DNA from: JBBQYD01 sp942493075
Lineage (GTDB): Bacteria; Verrucomicrobiota; Verrucomicrobiia; Limisphaerales; UBA8199
DNA: 64,000 bases
Direction: 5' to 3'
NCBI GenBank assembly: GCA_942493075.1
Contig: OW818681.1
Span: 2,790,001-2,854,000, forward strand
How positions within the stretch are numbered: position 1 is the first letter of the stretch; the number at the start of each line of letters is the position of its first letter. Shown here in pieces: positions 8,573-16,930 of this stretch. The translations under genes and the position numbers were made by a program. The notes beneath the pieces are model-generated. The model was given only the letters and a program-made list of their open reading frames with translations, did not search any database and was not told the DNA's origin.

Positions 8573-8836
8573 ATGGCAAATGAAACATTAAGGTCGGAAC
8601 AGGAATCAAATAACGAGAACGTCGCACAGAGCCAACGTGATCAGGAACAGCTGGTTGATGCTACCACGTTGCTTGCTCTTCTTTGGGATCAATCCTCACG
8701 GCCTTCACTGCGATGGCTGCGGGAGCAGCAAGCCCGGCGAACAATTCCATACGTCAAAATGGGGGCACGAGTCTGGTTCCTGCCGAGCGAGGTCAAACGC
8801 TACCTGAAGGAAAAGTGGACCGTCAGAAGGCGGTAG
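8573..8836 (+). CDS. excisionase-like HTH protein
   Basis: The 87-residue product has a polar N-terminus, then LVDATTLLALLWDQSSRPSLRWLREQQARRTIPYVKMGARVWFLPSEVKRYLKEKW. The part from RWLREQQ to KRYL is the usual helix_turn_helix_17/excisionase plan: recognition helix, 'IPYVKMG-RVWF' wing, then a final helix. It lies directly after the integrase gene, which fits a recombination directionality factor. A GGAG motif is 20 bases upstream of the ATG, rather far, so the exact start is not certain. Confidence 0.7.
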   Translation: MANETLRSEQESNNENVAQSQRDQEQLVDATTLLALLWDQSSRPSLRWLREQQARRTIPYVKMGARVWFLPSEVKRYLKEKWTVRRR

Positions 8837-9554
8837 CCTGTTTCGGCGGAGCTCCGAATGCAGTCAATATGCCCGAGCATGGAATGCTGGCATCAAGGTT
8901 GAGTCCCGGCCGCTTACGTCAAAATGACGCCCTCGCCTGTAGCCGAATTGCCTCTTACAGGGATTGACCGGTGGACCGACTAGTGGGTCCGATACTCGGT
9001 GGATGTTTGAACCGGATCTTATGCCTCCAACCAGATCCCGAGGACCTAACAAGTGCTATCCGGCACGTTTGCACCGACGAAGTACAGCGCAACTAAAAAT
9101 CACATGAAAACGCAAAGCATCGATACTGCGCTACGCTTAAGTGCCCTGGTGCACTTGCTGGCCCTGAAGACCATGAAGTTCCGCACGCATTTCTGCTTTG
9201 CAGTGCGGCCAACGCTTTTCGTTTTCTGGTCACAAGGTCCGACAGGTAGTGAAGTTATGGGTCGACCGACAACCAATGGACCCTTTCCGGTCCGAAAGGT
9301 CCCTTCAAATGTCACAATTCAGATCCGACGGCGCATCCAAGTTGCGGTGCTGAAACGGAGCGAAAGTCAGGAAGGCAGCTCAAATTGACCCGAGTCCTGC
9401 GTGAAATGCGACAAAAGGACTGATGTCGAGGACATGTGTCCAAGCGCCGCCCCGGATGACATTGCGGCTGACGCTTGCGCGAGACAACTGGTCGTAAAAA
9501 AACGATAAGCCCGGGTTTCCGAACTGCTACGCACCGATCCCGCCGAATGGGGCG
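8837..9554. other. 718-base intergenic stretch without a supported gene
   Basis: Only short frames occur on either strand, none with a ribosome site or family signature. The DNA from about 8900 to 9060 has a few short matches to the 54-bp promoter repeat found elsewhere in the window, but too weak to call. This may be decayed island DNA. Confidence 0.35.
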
Positions 9555-9785
9555 GTGTGCAGTCACACAGGTTTGCGTCACACGCACCTGTACAACATGC
9601 TCTCGGCAGGAGGCGCCGCCCGGCCTTACGTTCGTGTAGTGAACCTGCGCGAACCCGGCGCAAGTAAGGGTAAGACGCTATTCCACGTGGGTGATTTCTT
9701 TCGCTACTTGGACTGGTGCGCGAAACAGCAGGGCTCGGGACAACAGCGCGGAACGATTCAGGACGAGAATTCCCGGCAGCCCTAA
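9555..9785 (+). CDS. small DNA-binding-like protein of integrase islands
   Basis: The product reads CSHTGLRHTHLYNMLSAGG, then VRVVNLREPGASKGKTLFHVGDFFRYLDW. This is the plan 'TGLSRS-LY-LI--G-I--V-LR-PG--KG-RL-----L--YL' that I associate with small excisionase-like helix-turn-helix proteins of Verrucomicrobiota islands. The first in-frame start is GTG 9555, within the conserved region, while the frame is open back to 9498 without an ATG. The gene is therefore either started upstream at a rare codon or N-terminally truncated. Confidence 0.5.
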   Translation: MCSHTGLRHTHLYNMLSAGGAARPYVRVVNLREPGASKGKTLFHVGDFFRYLDWCAKQQGSGQQRGTIQDENSRQP

Positions 9786-9823
9786 AAGGCACGCTATTGG
9801 GATCGATGATTGTTCCACGGAGC

Positions 9824-10888
9824 CTATGAAAGGTGGTCCGCGGCAAGCCACGGGCGCCATTCCCGAAACTCGTGCGGCATTTGCCGCACCCGCCACGCAT
9901 CGGCCCACTCATTCCAATCTCCGCCGTGTGCATCCACAAGGTCCAGCACCTTTCCGCCTGCGAACGGAACGCGCCCTAACTGTTTTAAGAAGAACGGAAC
10001 GCCTTGATGACTGCAGTCGTCTTTGAGTTTGAGCGCCCATTCGACGAAGAACATGTCGGCCAGCGCATCGCTCCCGCCGCCAACAATCACCCAATTAATC
10101 CGTTTAAGGTTAAGCTGCACCGGCCCTGAAAGCGGTTCCAACGACAGAGCCTTACAAGGTGCCGGCACGCGGCGCAATTGGTCCACCCGTCCGGTGAAAC
10201 GATGCGAAGTCACCGTCGTCATCGCTATCAAGTTCACCGGCCAGTAGCCGCCACGATCGAGTAGCCATGCTCCAAACTCCGCCATGCGATCCGGCCGTTT
10301 GCTGAGCCACAGCCAGATGTGCCTCTTACCAGCGGTCGAAGTCACGTTGCCGATGATTTCACGGTCCAAATAAATGAACGGCACGTTCGCAGACAGCGCG
10401 TCCCCCATATCCGAGATGAAGATTAGCCGCGGCATTCCCTCCAGCCAGGGTTTGTCCGCGGTTTCCGCCGCCGTCGGCGGTCCCCAGCTCGCGGCTTTCT
10501 CCATGCGGCCGGGAAACAATTTTGGGGTTTCGAAAGTGTCAGCGTATCCCTTATGACCCGCCCTCATCGTCCCAAGCATACCTGCGTAACATTTGCAGCA
10601 CCGGCGAATGACATCCACAGCTCCATCGCGCACAAATGGATCGACCCCGGGTATAAGCGACAAGTTCGCCGCTACGGTTTTGCGGTCACGATATAGTTCC
10701 GAAGTGGTGCGGTCACCAACCACTCGTTCGACGGCCTCCCGAACCGCCGGTCCTCCCTGGCTCAGGCTTGAAACGAAGGCTGCCAGTTCCGGAATGATTG
10801 CGGCGGCAGGCTTCCACAATTCGCAACCGAAGCAACCCATGACCGGGTTGACGCTCGAATGACACCACTGAATCGCTGTCTTTTTCAT
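9824..10888 (-). CDS. DUF5131 (phage Gp37/Gp68) family protein, copy 1
   Basis: The 354-residue protein starts KKTAIQWCHSSVNPVMGC, then FGCELW, with a later KCYAGMLGTMRAG; family members have 'WNP--GC----GC--CYA' cysteines thought to bind an iron-sulphur cluster in a radical-SAM-like fold. Further family motifs are LIFISDMGDALSANVP, WLWLSKRPDRMAEF, NLIAMTTVT, LSLEPLSGPVQL and WVIVGGGSDALA. About 90 residues (Leu/Ala-rich) are inserted between the first two Cys and the third. The enzyme's substrate is unknown; the family is frequent on phages and islands. It is transcribed from the repeat-containing promoter at 10921-10974 with a TATACT box six bases before the ATG, so the mRNA is probably leaderless. 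A diverged second copy is at 37594-38655. Confidence 0.8.
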   Translation of the reverse strand: MKKTAIQWCHSSVNPVMGCFGCELWKPAAAIIPELAAFVSSLSQGGPAVREAVERVVGDRTTSELYRDRKTVAANLSLIPGVDPFVRDGAVDVIRRCCKCYAGMLGTMRAGHKGYADTFETPKLFPGRMEKAASWGPPTAAETADKPWLEGMPRLIFISDMGDALSANVPFIYLDREIIGNVTSTAGKRHIWLWLSKRPDRMAEFGAWLLDRGGYWPVNLIAMTTVTSHRFTGRVDQLRRVPAPCKALSLEPLSGPVQLNLKRINWVIVGGGSDALADMFFVEWALKLKDDCSHQGVPFFLKQLGRVPFAGGKVLDLVDAHGGDWNEWADAWRVRQMPHEFREWRPWLAADHLS

Positions 10889-10920
10889 AATATCAGTATA
10901 AAGCTTTCAGCTAATTACCC

Positions 10921-10974
10921 TTAACGAGTCGTAGCTGCCTACGGGCACAAACGTTCAGCCTAGGATGGGAGTAG
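10921..10974 (-). promoter_or_regulatory. 54-bp promoter repeat, copy A
   Basis: This is one of four related sequences (others at 38688, 47300 and 48618). Read on the minus strand it ends CTCGTTAA, followed 20 bases later by TATACT and then six bases to the ATG of the DUF5131 gene (10888). The central part has TAGGCTGAACGTTTG and a small hairpin CGTAG-GCAG-CTACG. Constant distance to the gene start argues for a regulatory role. Confidence 0.65.
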
Positions 10975-11103
10975 CCCAGCGATCGCCCGGAGAGGGATTC
11001 TTTGAAGGGTTCACAATCCAGTGTCTTCCGAAATCTTGGTTTCGATGAGCCCAATCCATGGGTCGATTCTTCTCGCGAAAATGGGCGTAACTAAAACTTA
11101 CTT

Positions 11104-11373
11104 ATGAATGAGAACAATCGAAAATCGCTGTCGCACTGGGCGCGGGAGCTGTCTGCTGCAAGTCGCAGATCAATGCGTGCCTGCGCGCTGGAATACCGAC
11201 GCTGCCGAGCACGGGGCAGGGGAGCTGAATCGCAGAGATGGCTGGTTTTCGCTCGCTACCACCGCGCTGCCTCACTTGAGTGGCTAACGTGCGAATCGAC
11301 GATACCGCCTCAACTTGCTCATGCCGCAGACCAGATTGTCAAGGAACTCGCGGCGGGGATCTCCGACGGTTGA
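11104..11373 (+). CDS. unknown small Arg-rich protein, copy 1 of cassette
   Basis: An 89-residue protein divergent from the DUF5131 gene. The stretch SRRSMRACALEYRRCRARGRG, then RWLVFARYHRAASLEW and ending PQLAHAADQIVKELAA is matched closely by 38888-39121 beside the second DUF5131 gene. Retention of both genes and their arrangement in both copies supports it being real. All-alpha, basic; function unknown. Its 3' end overlaps the converging DUF2726 gene by 55 bases. Confidence 0.6.
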   Translation: MNENNRKSLSHWARELSAASRRSMRACALEYRRCRARGRGAESQRWLVFARYHRAASLEWLTCESTIPPQLAHAADQIVKELAAGISDG

Positions 11374-11858
11374 TCTGCTTTAACCGCCACAACGAATCGG
11401 CACCGCGGAAAGTTTGGACAGCCCCAGAACTGACCGCCGGCGTTTGCGCCGGATTTGGCAGTCCGGAGAATCATCTTTGAACCGCATTTCGGGCAAGCGG
11501 GATCTGAGTCGGAAGGACCACTGGTGGCAGCCACAAGGTCGCTAGCCGAGCTTACGACCGGTGCCTGCTCTCTGAAATGTGGCATGATCTGGGATTGGAT
11601 GTCCGTCGGGGAGTAGCCGGATTTCACCGCGAAACGCACCAAGGGCAGTCCGGCAGGCTTAAATACAGCCTCGACCAATTGATCCTGAGCCTGGCGGTCT
11701 GCCTTGTCGTGGCTTTTGTCATCCAACTCGATGGCGAGAACTGGCCGCATGGTCTTCGGCTCACCTGCTCGGAGCATAGCGCGTTTTATGAACGCTGTTG
11801 GTGTTTGGGCCGGTATCAATCCGACATCGCCAACCGCACGTAAAACCACCCCTGGCAT
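11319..11858 (-). CDS. DUF2726 and topoisomerase-type zinc ribbon protein, N-terminally reduced
   Basis: Two domains are visible. The first (about 1-85) has MRPVLAIELDDKSHDKADRQAQD and KPAGLPLVRF, the core of DUF2726, a PD-(D/E)XK-like domain in which ELDD-SH is the conserved part. The second (about 120-160) is a zf-C4_Topoisom ribbon: CPKCGSKMILRTA then FWGCPNFPRCRF. The family normally has about 60 more residues before 'RPVLAIELDD', and a stop codon sits just before ATG 11858, so the N-terminus is shortened. A damaged copy of the ribbon lies at 13473. It is the last gene of the minus-strand defence array, 79 bases after its predecessor. Confidence 0.65.
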   Translation of the reverse strand: MPGVVLRAVGDVGLIPAQTPTAFIKRAMLRAGEPKTMRPVLAIELDDKSHDKADRQAQDQLVEAVFKPAGLPLVRFAVKSGYSPTDIQSQIMPHFREQAPVVSSASDLVAATSGPSDSDPACPKCGSKMILRTAKSGANAGGQFWGCPNFPRCRFVVAVKADQPSEIPAASSLTIWSAA

Positions 11859-11937
11859 TGGTCAAGTTGGCAAGTGCGCCGAGATGTTGTGGGTGCTTTT
11901 CGATCCGGCGCTCGTTTCCCCAACCTGCGGAAGGAAA

Positions 11938-12579
11938 TTAGCCTGCGGGCATCAGCACCAGGTCTGCGCGGTAAGTTGCCGGAGCGAGCTTAAGCCGCGT
12001 TTCGATTTTCTTGAATCCAAGGCGCAGGAACAGTGCCTCAGATTGCTTTGAAACGGCAGATACATGAATCGCCTTTTCCTGCTGGCGTGCGTATTCCCTC
12101 AGTTTGGTGACAAGCACCGGTGTGAGCCCCCAACCACCATTGACGCCCGCGGTTTTAGCCCCGACTTCTTCGATGAGAATCGCATGCAGGCAATTCAACC
12201 AACAGGCCCGAAAGAAATTGCGGTCGTCCTGATAGCCCGCAAAAAAGGCCAGCCCACGGTAAGCTTCGTAAAACTTCTCGCCGAAAAATGCCAGCATGTC
12301 GGGGCTGGTCGGAATTGATCCATGTTTGAGGATCAGCAGGGCGAGCTCCTCATCGTAGTTGGCTTCCACGGCGAGAATGTTGGCCCAAAGACGAGTCGCT
12401 ATGTTTTCCCACCCCCTCACGCGGGATACCGGGATCGGGTGGAACAACTCCCAGGTCTTAACAGCCCTGTCTTTCACCAGTTCGCGTGGAACGGTTCCGA
12501 CCCAAGAGGGCGACCTGTATTCTGGCAGTTGCGTGAACAATTGAATGGGGATTTTAGTCAATGGGACAGGCATACTCAC
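11938..12579 (-). CDS. unknown protein with GNAT-like C-terminus
   Basis: A 213-residue protein; the N-terminal two thirds are not recognisable. The C-terminus LVTKLREYARQQEKAIHVSAVSKQSEALFLRLGFKKIETRL resembles the last helix-strand-helix part of GNAT acetyltransferases (residues equivalent to 'N--A--lY-klGF'). The acetyl-CoA loop 'Q/R-x-x-G-x-G/A' is not seen, so catalytic activity is doubtful. It starts seven bases after the stop of the 291-residue unknown gene, and the pair lies between two copies of a zinc-ribbon sequence. Function unknown; a defence role is inferred from position only. Confidence 0.6.
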   Translation of the reverse strand: MSMPVPLTKIPIQLFTQLPEYRSPSWVGTVPRELVKDRAVKTWELFHPIPVSRVRGWENIATRLWANILAVEANYDEELALLILKHGSIPTSPDMLAFFGEKFYEAYRGLAFFAGYQDDRNFFRACWLNCLHAILIEEVGAKTAGVNGGWGLTPVLVTKLREYARQQEKAIHVSAVSKQSEALFLRLGFKKIETRLKLAPATYRADLVLMPAG

Positions 12580-12586
12580 TTGAGGC

Positions 12587-13462
12587 TCAAAAAGTGGTCC
12601 TTGTCTGAACCGAAAAAATCGAGGTTTTTCGAAAGGGCGGCTTTGGTAATCGTGAGATCAGGCTTTCGTAATGCCGGAGCAAACGGTCCGGGTTAGCGCG
12701 GTCAGCATTCAGGTGATAGATCGAATCGAACAGTGCCAAGAAGACCGCGAAAGCATTGGTCACTTCCGAGTCAACGTCGTCGGCTGTGAACGAACTCCGT
12801 AATGAAACCAGATTGTCTTCGGGGCGCTCGTGTCGCGTGTTGAGATGCCTTTCAAGCAAGACACCAGGATCCTTAGTGTGCGAACCTTTCGGAGGGTCGA
12901 GGCTAATGCCGTTTCCCCAAAGTTCCAGATCTGGGAGCCCTCGTAAAAGCTGGCACAAGGGCCGTCGCCATTGCTGGAAGAGCCACCTGAACGCCTGAAT
13001 CGTCTGTTCGTAATTCACTTCGAACTCAAGATCAATCGCGCTTTGAATATTCGGTGCGTACGGCAAAATGAACGAGGCACCTATCTCCAGTCCTGCGCAA
13101 AAACCAAAGCCCGGGACAACCAATTCGCGAGAGAACTGCGGGTGGTTGACTAGGCTCTTGGGTGCGTTTCGTATGAAGAACTCTTCGGTCGGCCTAAGTT
13201 TAATCTTTGGACGCGCCAGAGGGGGCGGGAAATAAGAAGCCTCCACCATGAGTTGAGGCACGATGCCGGCATCCAGGATCGCGTCTGCGGCGGTTGCATT
13301 GTTTATGACGAACCGCTTGAGTCGCTGCATCTCGATTTCCATTGTTGCAGTAATGAATTCCTTGGAACTCTGTTCCGTCAGAACAACAAGTTCGGTCTGC
13401 GCGGCTTGAATGTATGTCTGCAGCTCAGTTGAGTCACTGCGAGAACGTGATGCCATAATCAA
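12587..13462 (-). CDS. unknown protein in the defence array
   Basis: A 291-residue soluble protein with no family I recognise. Residues 10-55 are helical and amphipathic (TELQTYIQAAQTELVVL...), possibly a coiled coil. The centre has FFIRNAPKSLVNHPQFSREL and a Gly/aromatic patch PGFGFCAGLEIGASF. The C-terminal 100 residues are acidic to basic helices ending with many Ser/Thr/Phe. It begins ten bases after the preceding gene and is followed after seven bases by the GNAT-like gene, so the two look like a co-expressed pair. Confidence 0.6.
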   Translation of the reverse strand: MIMASRSRSDSTELQTYIQAAQTELVVLTEQSSKEFITATMEIEMQRLKRFVINNATAADAILDAGIVPQLMVEASYFPPPLARPKIKLRPTEEFFIRNAPKSLVNHPQFSRELVVPGFGFCAGLEIGASFILPYAPNIQSAIDLEFEVNYEQTIQAFRWLFQQWRRPLCQLLRGLPDLELWGNGISLDPPKGSHTKDPGVLLERHLNTRHERPEDNLVSLRSSFTADDVDSEVTNAFAVFLALFDSIYHLNADRANPDRLLRHYESLISRLPKPPFRKTSIFSVQTRTTF

Positions 13463-13472
13463 AAGACTTCTA

Positions 13473-13823
13473 TTAATCGGTTGGTGGTAATGGTAATGAC
13501 CGCGTCACTAGTGGCAATCTCTTGCGAGGAGCAGGGGGAAATTGGAGCAGCCCCCAAAATTGGCCGCCGGCGTTTGCGCCAGATTTCGCGGTGCGGAGAA
13601 TCATCTTCGAACACGCGGGAATTGCGTCAGAGGGCGCACCGGTGCGTAATGTACGTTCCGCGGGCGTACCCGATGGTTGATCCTTCGTCGAAAGGCAATC
13701 CAGTATGCGTTCGATGATGTCATCGATTGCCTCGTCTGGAAGGCCGATCGTTTTGAGGAGTTCGCTTAGTAAAGGAAATCGATCCTTGGTGGTTACCATT
13801 GAGTTTATGATTTCGCTGACCAC
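13473..13823 (-). pseudogene. small protein ending in a frameshifted zinc ribbon
   Basis: The frame starts with GTG two bases after the UvrD-like gene (ATG alternative at 13799). Residues 1-55 (FPLLSELLKTIGLPDEAIDDIIERIL) look like a real helical N-terminus. Residues 70-92 repeat the zinc ribbon of the gene at 11319 (CSKMILRTAKSGANAGGQFWG), but the first Cys pair has lost four residues. An extra G in the run near 13547-13552 shifts the frame; one frame over, the DNA reads GCSNFP as expected. The product therefore cannot bind zinc. It is a decaying or truncated duplicate fused to a short upstream domain. Confidence 0.55.
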
Positions 13824-13825
13824 TG

Positions 13826-15091
13826 CTACGCAAAGGGCGGCTGATGTAGCCTATTCTTTTTGGGATCCTGCACGAGGATGATGGCGCGCTTTTTCGCTCT
13901 CGTAACCGCATTGTAAAGCCAGCGTCGGGCTTGCTCAGGGTCAGTGGGAGTCGCAAATGGCCAAAGCACAATGACGATCGGGAACTCTCGGTTTTTTGCC
14001 TGGTGAATAGTCATTCCCAGCCTCCCGTTCTGCACGGGGGGTATAGAGCGGACATGCTGGACTGCTCTTTGAACTTCCATGCGGAACTCGGTTTGGCCAA
14101 AGCTCGTTCGCCCGCACACTCGTCGCTGGTGCTCGACCCAGCGCACCAACTGTTTGCCAAGACGATTCCGTCCAAGTTTATTGACTAGAGATGCTTCTAC
14201 GGGTTTGGTTTGTAGCTCAGCTAACCCCAGATCGTTCAGGACTTCGGATTGCATTTCGTCAGTAGTTCTCTCCCTGCTAATCACAAATGGCCCAACCCCT
14301 CCGTACTGTTTCCTTGCCACCAAATCGAACACCTCCCGGACCCAAGGCGAGGAATCAGGGCGCGATGCAGAGAGCAGGGCAATTTCCCCGGGAGGCGATC
14401 CTGCAAAGGTTTTAGAAACGAAGGAGGCCGCCGGTGGGGCTGTAGGCAAACCAACGAGTCTGAAAGCCCTTCCGTCCGAGATCGCCCCTCCGTTTCGCAA
14501 CGCGTGAGCCGCAGACAGGAGTTCTGGCACTTTGGTTCGATGGTTGATAGTGAGCTCCTCGACTATTCCTAGCTCCCTCAGCCACCCAACGGCTGGGCTT
14601 TCGGTTGTAATGTTGAGGTTCTGAAAATCGTCGGCGGCCAGAAACATTGAACAATTGCCATGTAGCCGCTTGGCGATTGCTAGGCGAACGGAGGCGCAAT
14701 CCTGGAATTCATCCATGAGGAGCACCGGATATCGACTGGTAGTCCACCTCACAACATCCTTGGACCTCAATAATTTACCCGCTGCATCGCAGGTCGCGTC
14801 GTAAGAGATTGTGTCAACTGGCGGGCAAAGGCCCATAGTCCTAAGCCGCGATCTCCAACGACGACAGAGTTCCCAAGCGAACCGATCAAAAGTTAAACAG
14901 TCGAACCGACGGCGAACGGATGACGCCGAGAGCCTGTCTATTAGGCGAAATCGAGAGCCATGCATGAAGGTTAACGCCAGCACGCGTTGCCCTTCCGACA
15001 ATGGTTCCGCCGTCAGGTGGGATTCCACCTCATGCAATAACCTAGTCGTCTTGCCAGTCCCAGCAGCGCCGGAAAAAGCTTTCGTCGTCAT
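13826..15091 (-). CDS. UvrD-like helicase, Gabija GajB-like
   Basis: The 421-residue protein is a small superfamily 1 helicase: Walker A FSGAAGTGKTT at residue 6, QRVLALTF (Ia), LLMDEFQDCAS (Walker B, motif II), FLAADDFQNL (III), ELTINHRT (IV), and at the end MTIHQAKNREFPIVIVLWP (V) and WLYNAVTRAKKRAIILV (VI). It overlaps by four bases the preceding OLD-type ATPase gene. An OLD/TOPRIM ATPase followed by a UvrD-like helicase is the Gabija arrangement, where GajB senses DNA ends and activates GajA cleavage. It is shorter than typical GajB (roughly 490-500 residues) because accessory subdomains are reduced. Confidence 0.8.
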   Translation of the reverse strand: MTTKAFSGAAGTGKTTRLLHEVESHLTAEPLSEGQRVLALTFMHGSRFRLIDRLSASSVRRRFDCLTFDRFAWELCRRWRSRLRTMGLCPPVDTISYDATCDAAGKLLRSKDVVRWTTSRYPVLLMDEFQDCASVRLAIAKRLHGNCSMFLAADDFQNLNITTESPAVGWLRELGIVEELTINHRTKVPELLSAAHALRNGGAISDGRAFRLVGLPTAPPAASFVSKTFAGSPPGEIALLSASRPDSSPWVREVFDLVARKQYGGVGPFVISRERTTDEMQSEVLNDLGLAELQTKPVEASLVNKLGRNRLGKQLVRWVEHQRRVCGRTSFGQTEFRMEVQRAVQHVRSIPPVQNGRLGMTIHQAKNREFPIVIVLWPFATPTDPEQARRWLYNAVTRAKKRAIILVQDPKKNRLHQPPFA

Positions 15092-16908
15092 GGCTGAAAG
15101 CGATACAAGGAGATCGAATTAGCGGAACTCTTTTGTTTCGACGCGCGGGCATGCAGGACATCGGTTGCCGCGCAGACAAGTGCTTCGCAAAATTCAACGA
15201 CACGCGCGCGGCAGCTGGGAAACGAGTCTACAATACTCACGATGATTTCGTGGGCCAGCACATCCTCTTTAAGCCCAACGATCTTCTGCTTCTGGTCATT
15301 TGTTGTCCTTAGCAGGTCCCTCAGTTCGTCGAGACCGGAGAACGAAAACGATGGGAGCTCGCTTGCCAGTTTCCCGAGCACCGAGGCTCCCTCTGGCTCG
15401 AGAATCCAGCGGACCACGTCTTCGATGGTCCAACCTGGCGGCAGCTGAAAAACCGTTTGTGGTGACGGCGTACTTTTCAGCAACTCGGATACATACCCAT
15501 CACCGGCACCGTCGCCATCCACCATGGCCATCAACCTTGAACGTAGCGGTACAAGCTTGCCAGCGGTAAAAACAACCGAGGCGTTCTCAGTCGGCACTAT
15601 TCCAAAGACCGCGCTGAACGGGGTTGTATTCGTCATTCGTGGATCTGCAATTTCAGCAAATCGAGAAAGCCATTCCGCGTCGAATCTCCCTTCTGGCACT
15701 AATACGAAAGGAAGCATCAATGAGCTGACCACTCTGCCACGATTTTGAATAAATAGCTTCCGCTCATTGTTCGTGGCATTGGTATCAAGCGGGCGGGCGA
15801 GAAACGGTTTTGCTGTCAACTGCCCCTTTTGATTGCTGACGATCTGGACACTCGTTGATTCAAACACCCTAGCCACCTCCGGGGAGTGCGTCGTGCAAAT
15901 GACTTGGTCGGCATTATTCAGCGCTTCTGAAACAAGCCTCCCTTGGACTCCAGGCGCCAGATGCAACTCCGGCTCCTCCAGTGCCAGAATAAATGGTAAG
16001 CCTTTCTGTAGCCTCGCGCGCCCGACCTCGAGCAGGAGAAGCAAGCTTTGCAGGGAAACCATTCCGCTTCCATGACGGGCAGCTGGTAGTGATTGGCCGG
16101 CAGGCGTAGAGTAGTGTGGCAAGAGCGCTTGCAGCACGGATTCGCAATCACCTGCTGTAACTCTGAGTTGAAACTTCGGAGCATCCGGAGCGAGTCGAGC
16201 TAGTCGGGTATTCAGACCATCGACAAGGGCGCTGAGTTTCGGGGAATTCTCCACCTTTGCCGATGGATTTCTCAGCGAGTCACGCTGACCGATGATTTCG
16301 TCCGCTGGTATACCTGCCGCATTCGACACGGTGCGTCTAAACAGCTCGGAATTAAAGGAAGCAATGGCGTCCCAATCTCGTTTGGCTGGCAGAACAAACA
16401 GCCCTATTTCTGTCGTGATACGTGAAGGGAGTGGCGCTAATACGCCCTCATCGTCAAAGGGATCTTTAGCATCGTCATCGTCATGGAAATATCTCACCGT
16501 GACGATCTCCAAGTCATCACGATCAAATCGAGCGCAAAAGCCTAGATCAACCGAAAGGCGGCTGCTCCCAACAGCCTGTGGGTGCTGTTGACCGTTCTCG
16601 TTAATCCACTTCGGAATCCCTCTGCCGGACTGAAACCAATCTTCATGATCAGCAGGGTCATCGCTCGAAAAACCTGAGAGTGTGGCGACAATGCGAATTC
16701 GGGACGCCGGTCCAGGATCGCTGTCGGTGAAATCGTGTTCGGTCAGCGGTCTTACCATTCGAGTTCGCCCAAGCACGAGCGAAAGCGCGTCAATTATGGT
16801 GCTTTTGCCACAGCCGTTAGGTCCAATTAATAGCGTGTGCCCAGAGAATCTAATGTTGGCGCTCTTGATGCCTCGGAAACCTTCGATTTGAAGTCGCGCT
16901 ATATTCAT
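15088..16908 (-). CDS. OLD-family ATPase/TOPRIM nuclease, Gabija GajA-like
   Basis: Start at 16908 (MNIARLQIEGFRGIKSANI) is preferred because it opens exactly at the conserved first strand. Motifs: Walker A LIGPNGCGKSTI (about 28-39), ABC-type signature RHGSGMVSLQSLLLLLE, Walker B FILALEEPELHLAP, His switch CTTHSPEVAR, then a C-terminal TOPRIM domain with LVPEGRFDAEW (the conserved Glu) and AMVDGDGAGDG (DxD). Family knowledge: GajA forms a ring that nicks DNA when nucleotide levels fall; here inferred from the layout and coupling to the helicase gene. The length (606 aa) fits GajA/OLD class 2. The gene follows the HNH gene by 22 bases. Confidence 0.85.
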   Translation of the reverse strand: MNIARLQIEGFRGIKSANIRFSGHTLLIGPNGCGKSTIIDALSLVLGRTRMVRPLTEHDFTDSDPGPASRIRIVATLSGFSSDDPADHEDWFQSGRGIPKWINENGQQHPQAVGSSRLSVDLGFCARFDRDDLEIVTVRYFHDDDDAKDPFDDEGVLAPLPSRITTEIGLFVLPAKRDWDAIASFNSELFRRTVSNAAGIPADEIIGQRDSLRNPSAKVENSPKLSALVDGLNTRLARLAPDAPKFQLRVTAGDCESVLQALLPHYSTPAGQSLPAARHGSGMVSLQSLLLLLEVGRARLQKGLPFILALEEPELHLAPGVQGRLVSEALNNADQVICTTHSPEVARVFESTSVQIVSNQKGQLTAKPFLARPLDTNATNNERKLFIQNRGRVVSSLMLPFVLVPEGRFDAEWLSRFAEIADPRMTNTTPFSAVFGIVPTENASVVFTAGKLVPLRSRLMAMVDGDGAGDGYVSELLKSTPSPQTVFQLPPGWTIEDVVRWILEPEGASVLGKLASELPSFSFSGLDELRDLLRTTNDQKQKIVGLKEDVLAHEIIVSIVDSFPSCRARVVEFCEALVCAATDVLHARASKQKSSANSISLYRFQP

Positions 16909-16930
16909 GGTTAGAAGTTTCTGAATCGCC

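Noticed and set aside
8900..9060. Fifth copy of the promoter repeat
   Set aside because: Only scattered short matches (CGCTTACG, CCTAACAAG); no consistent spacing to a gene start.
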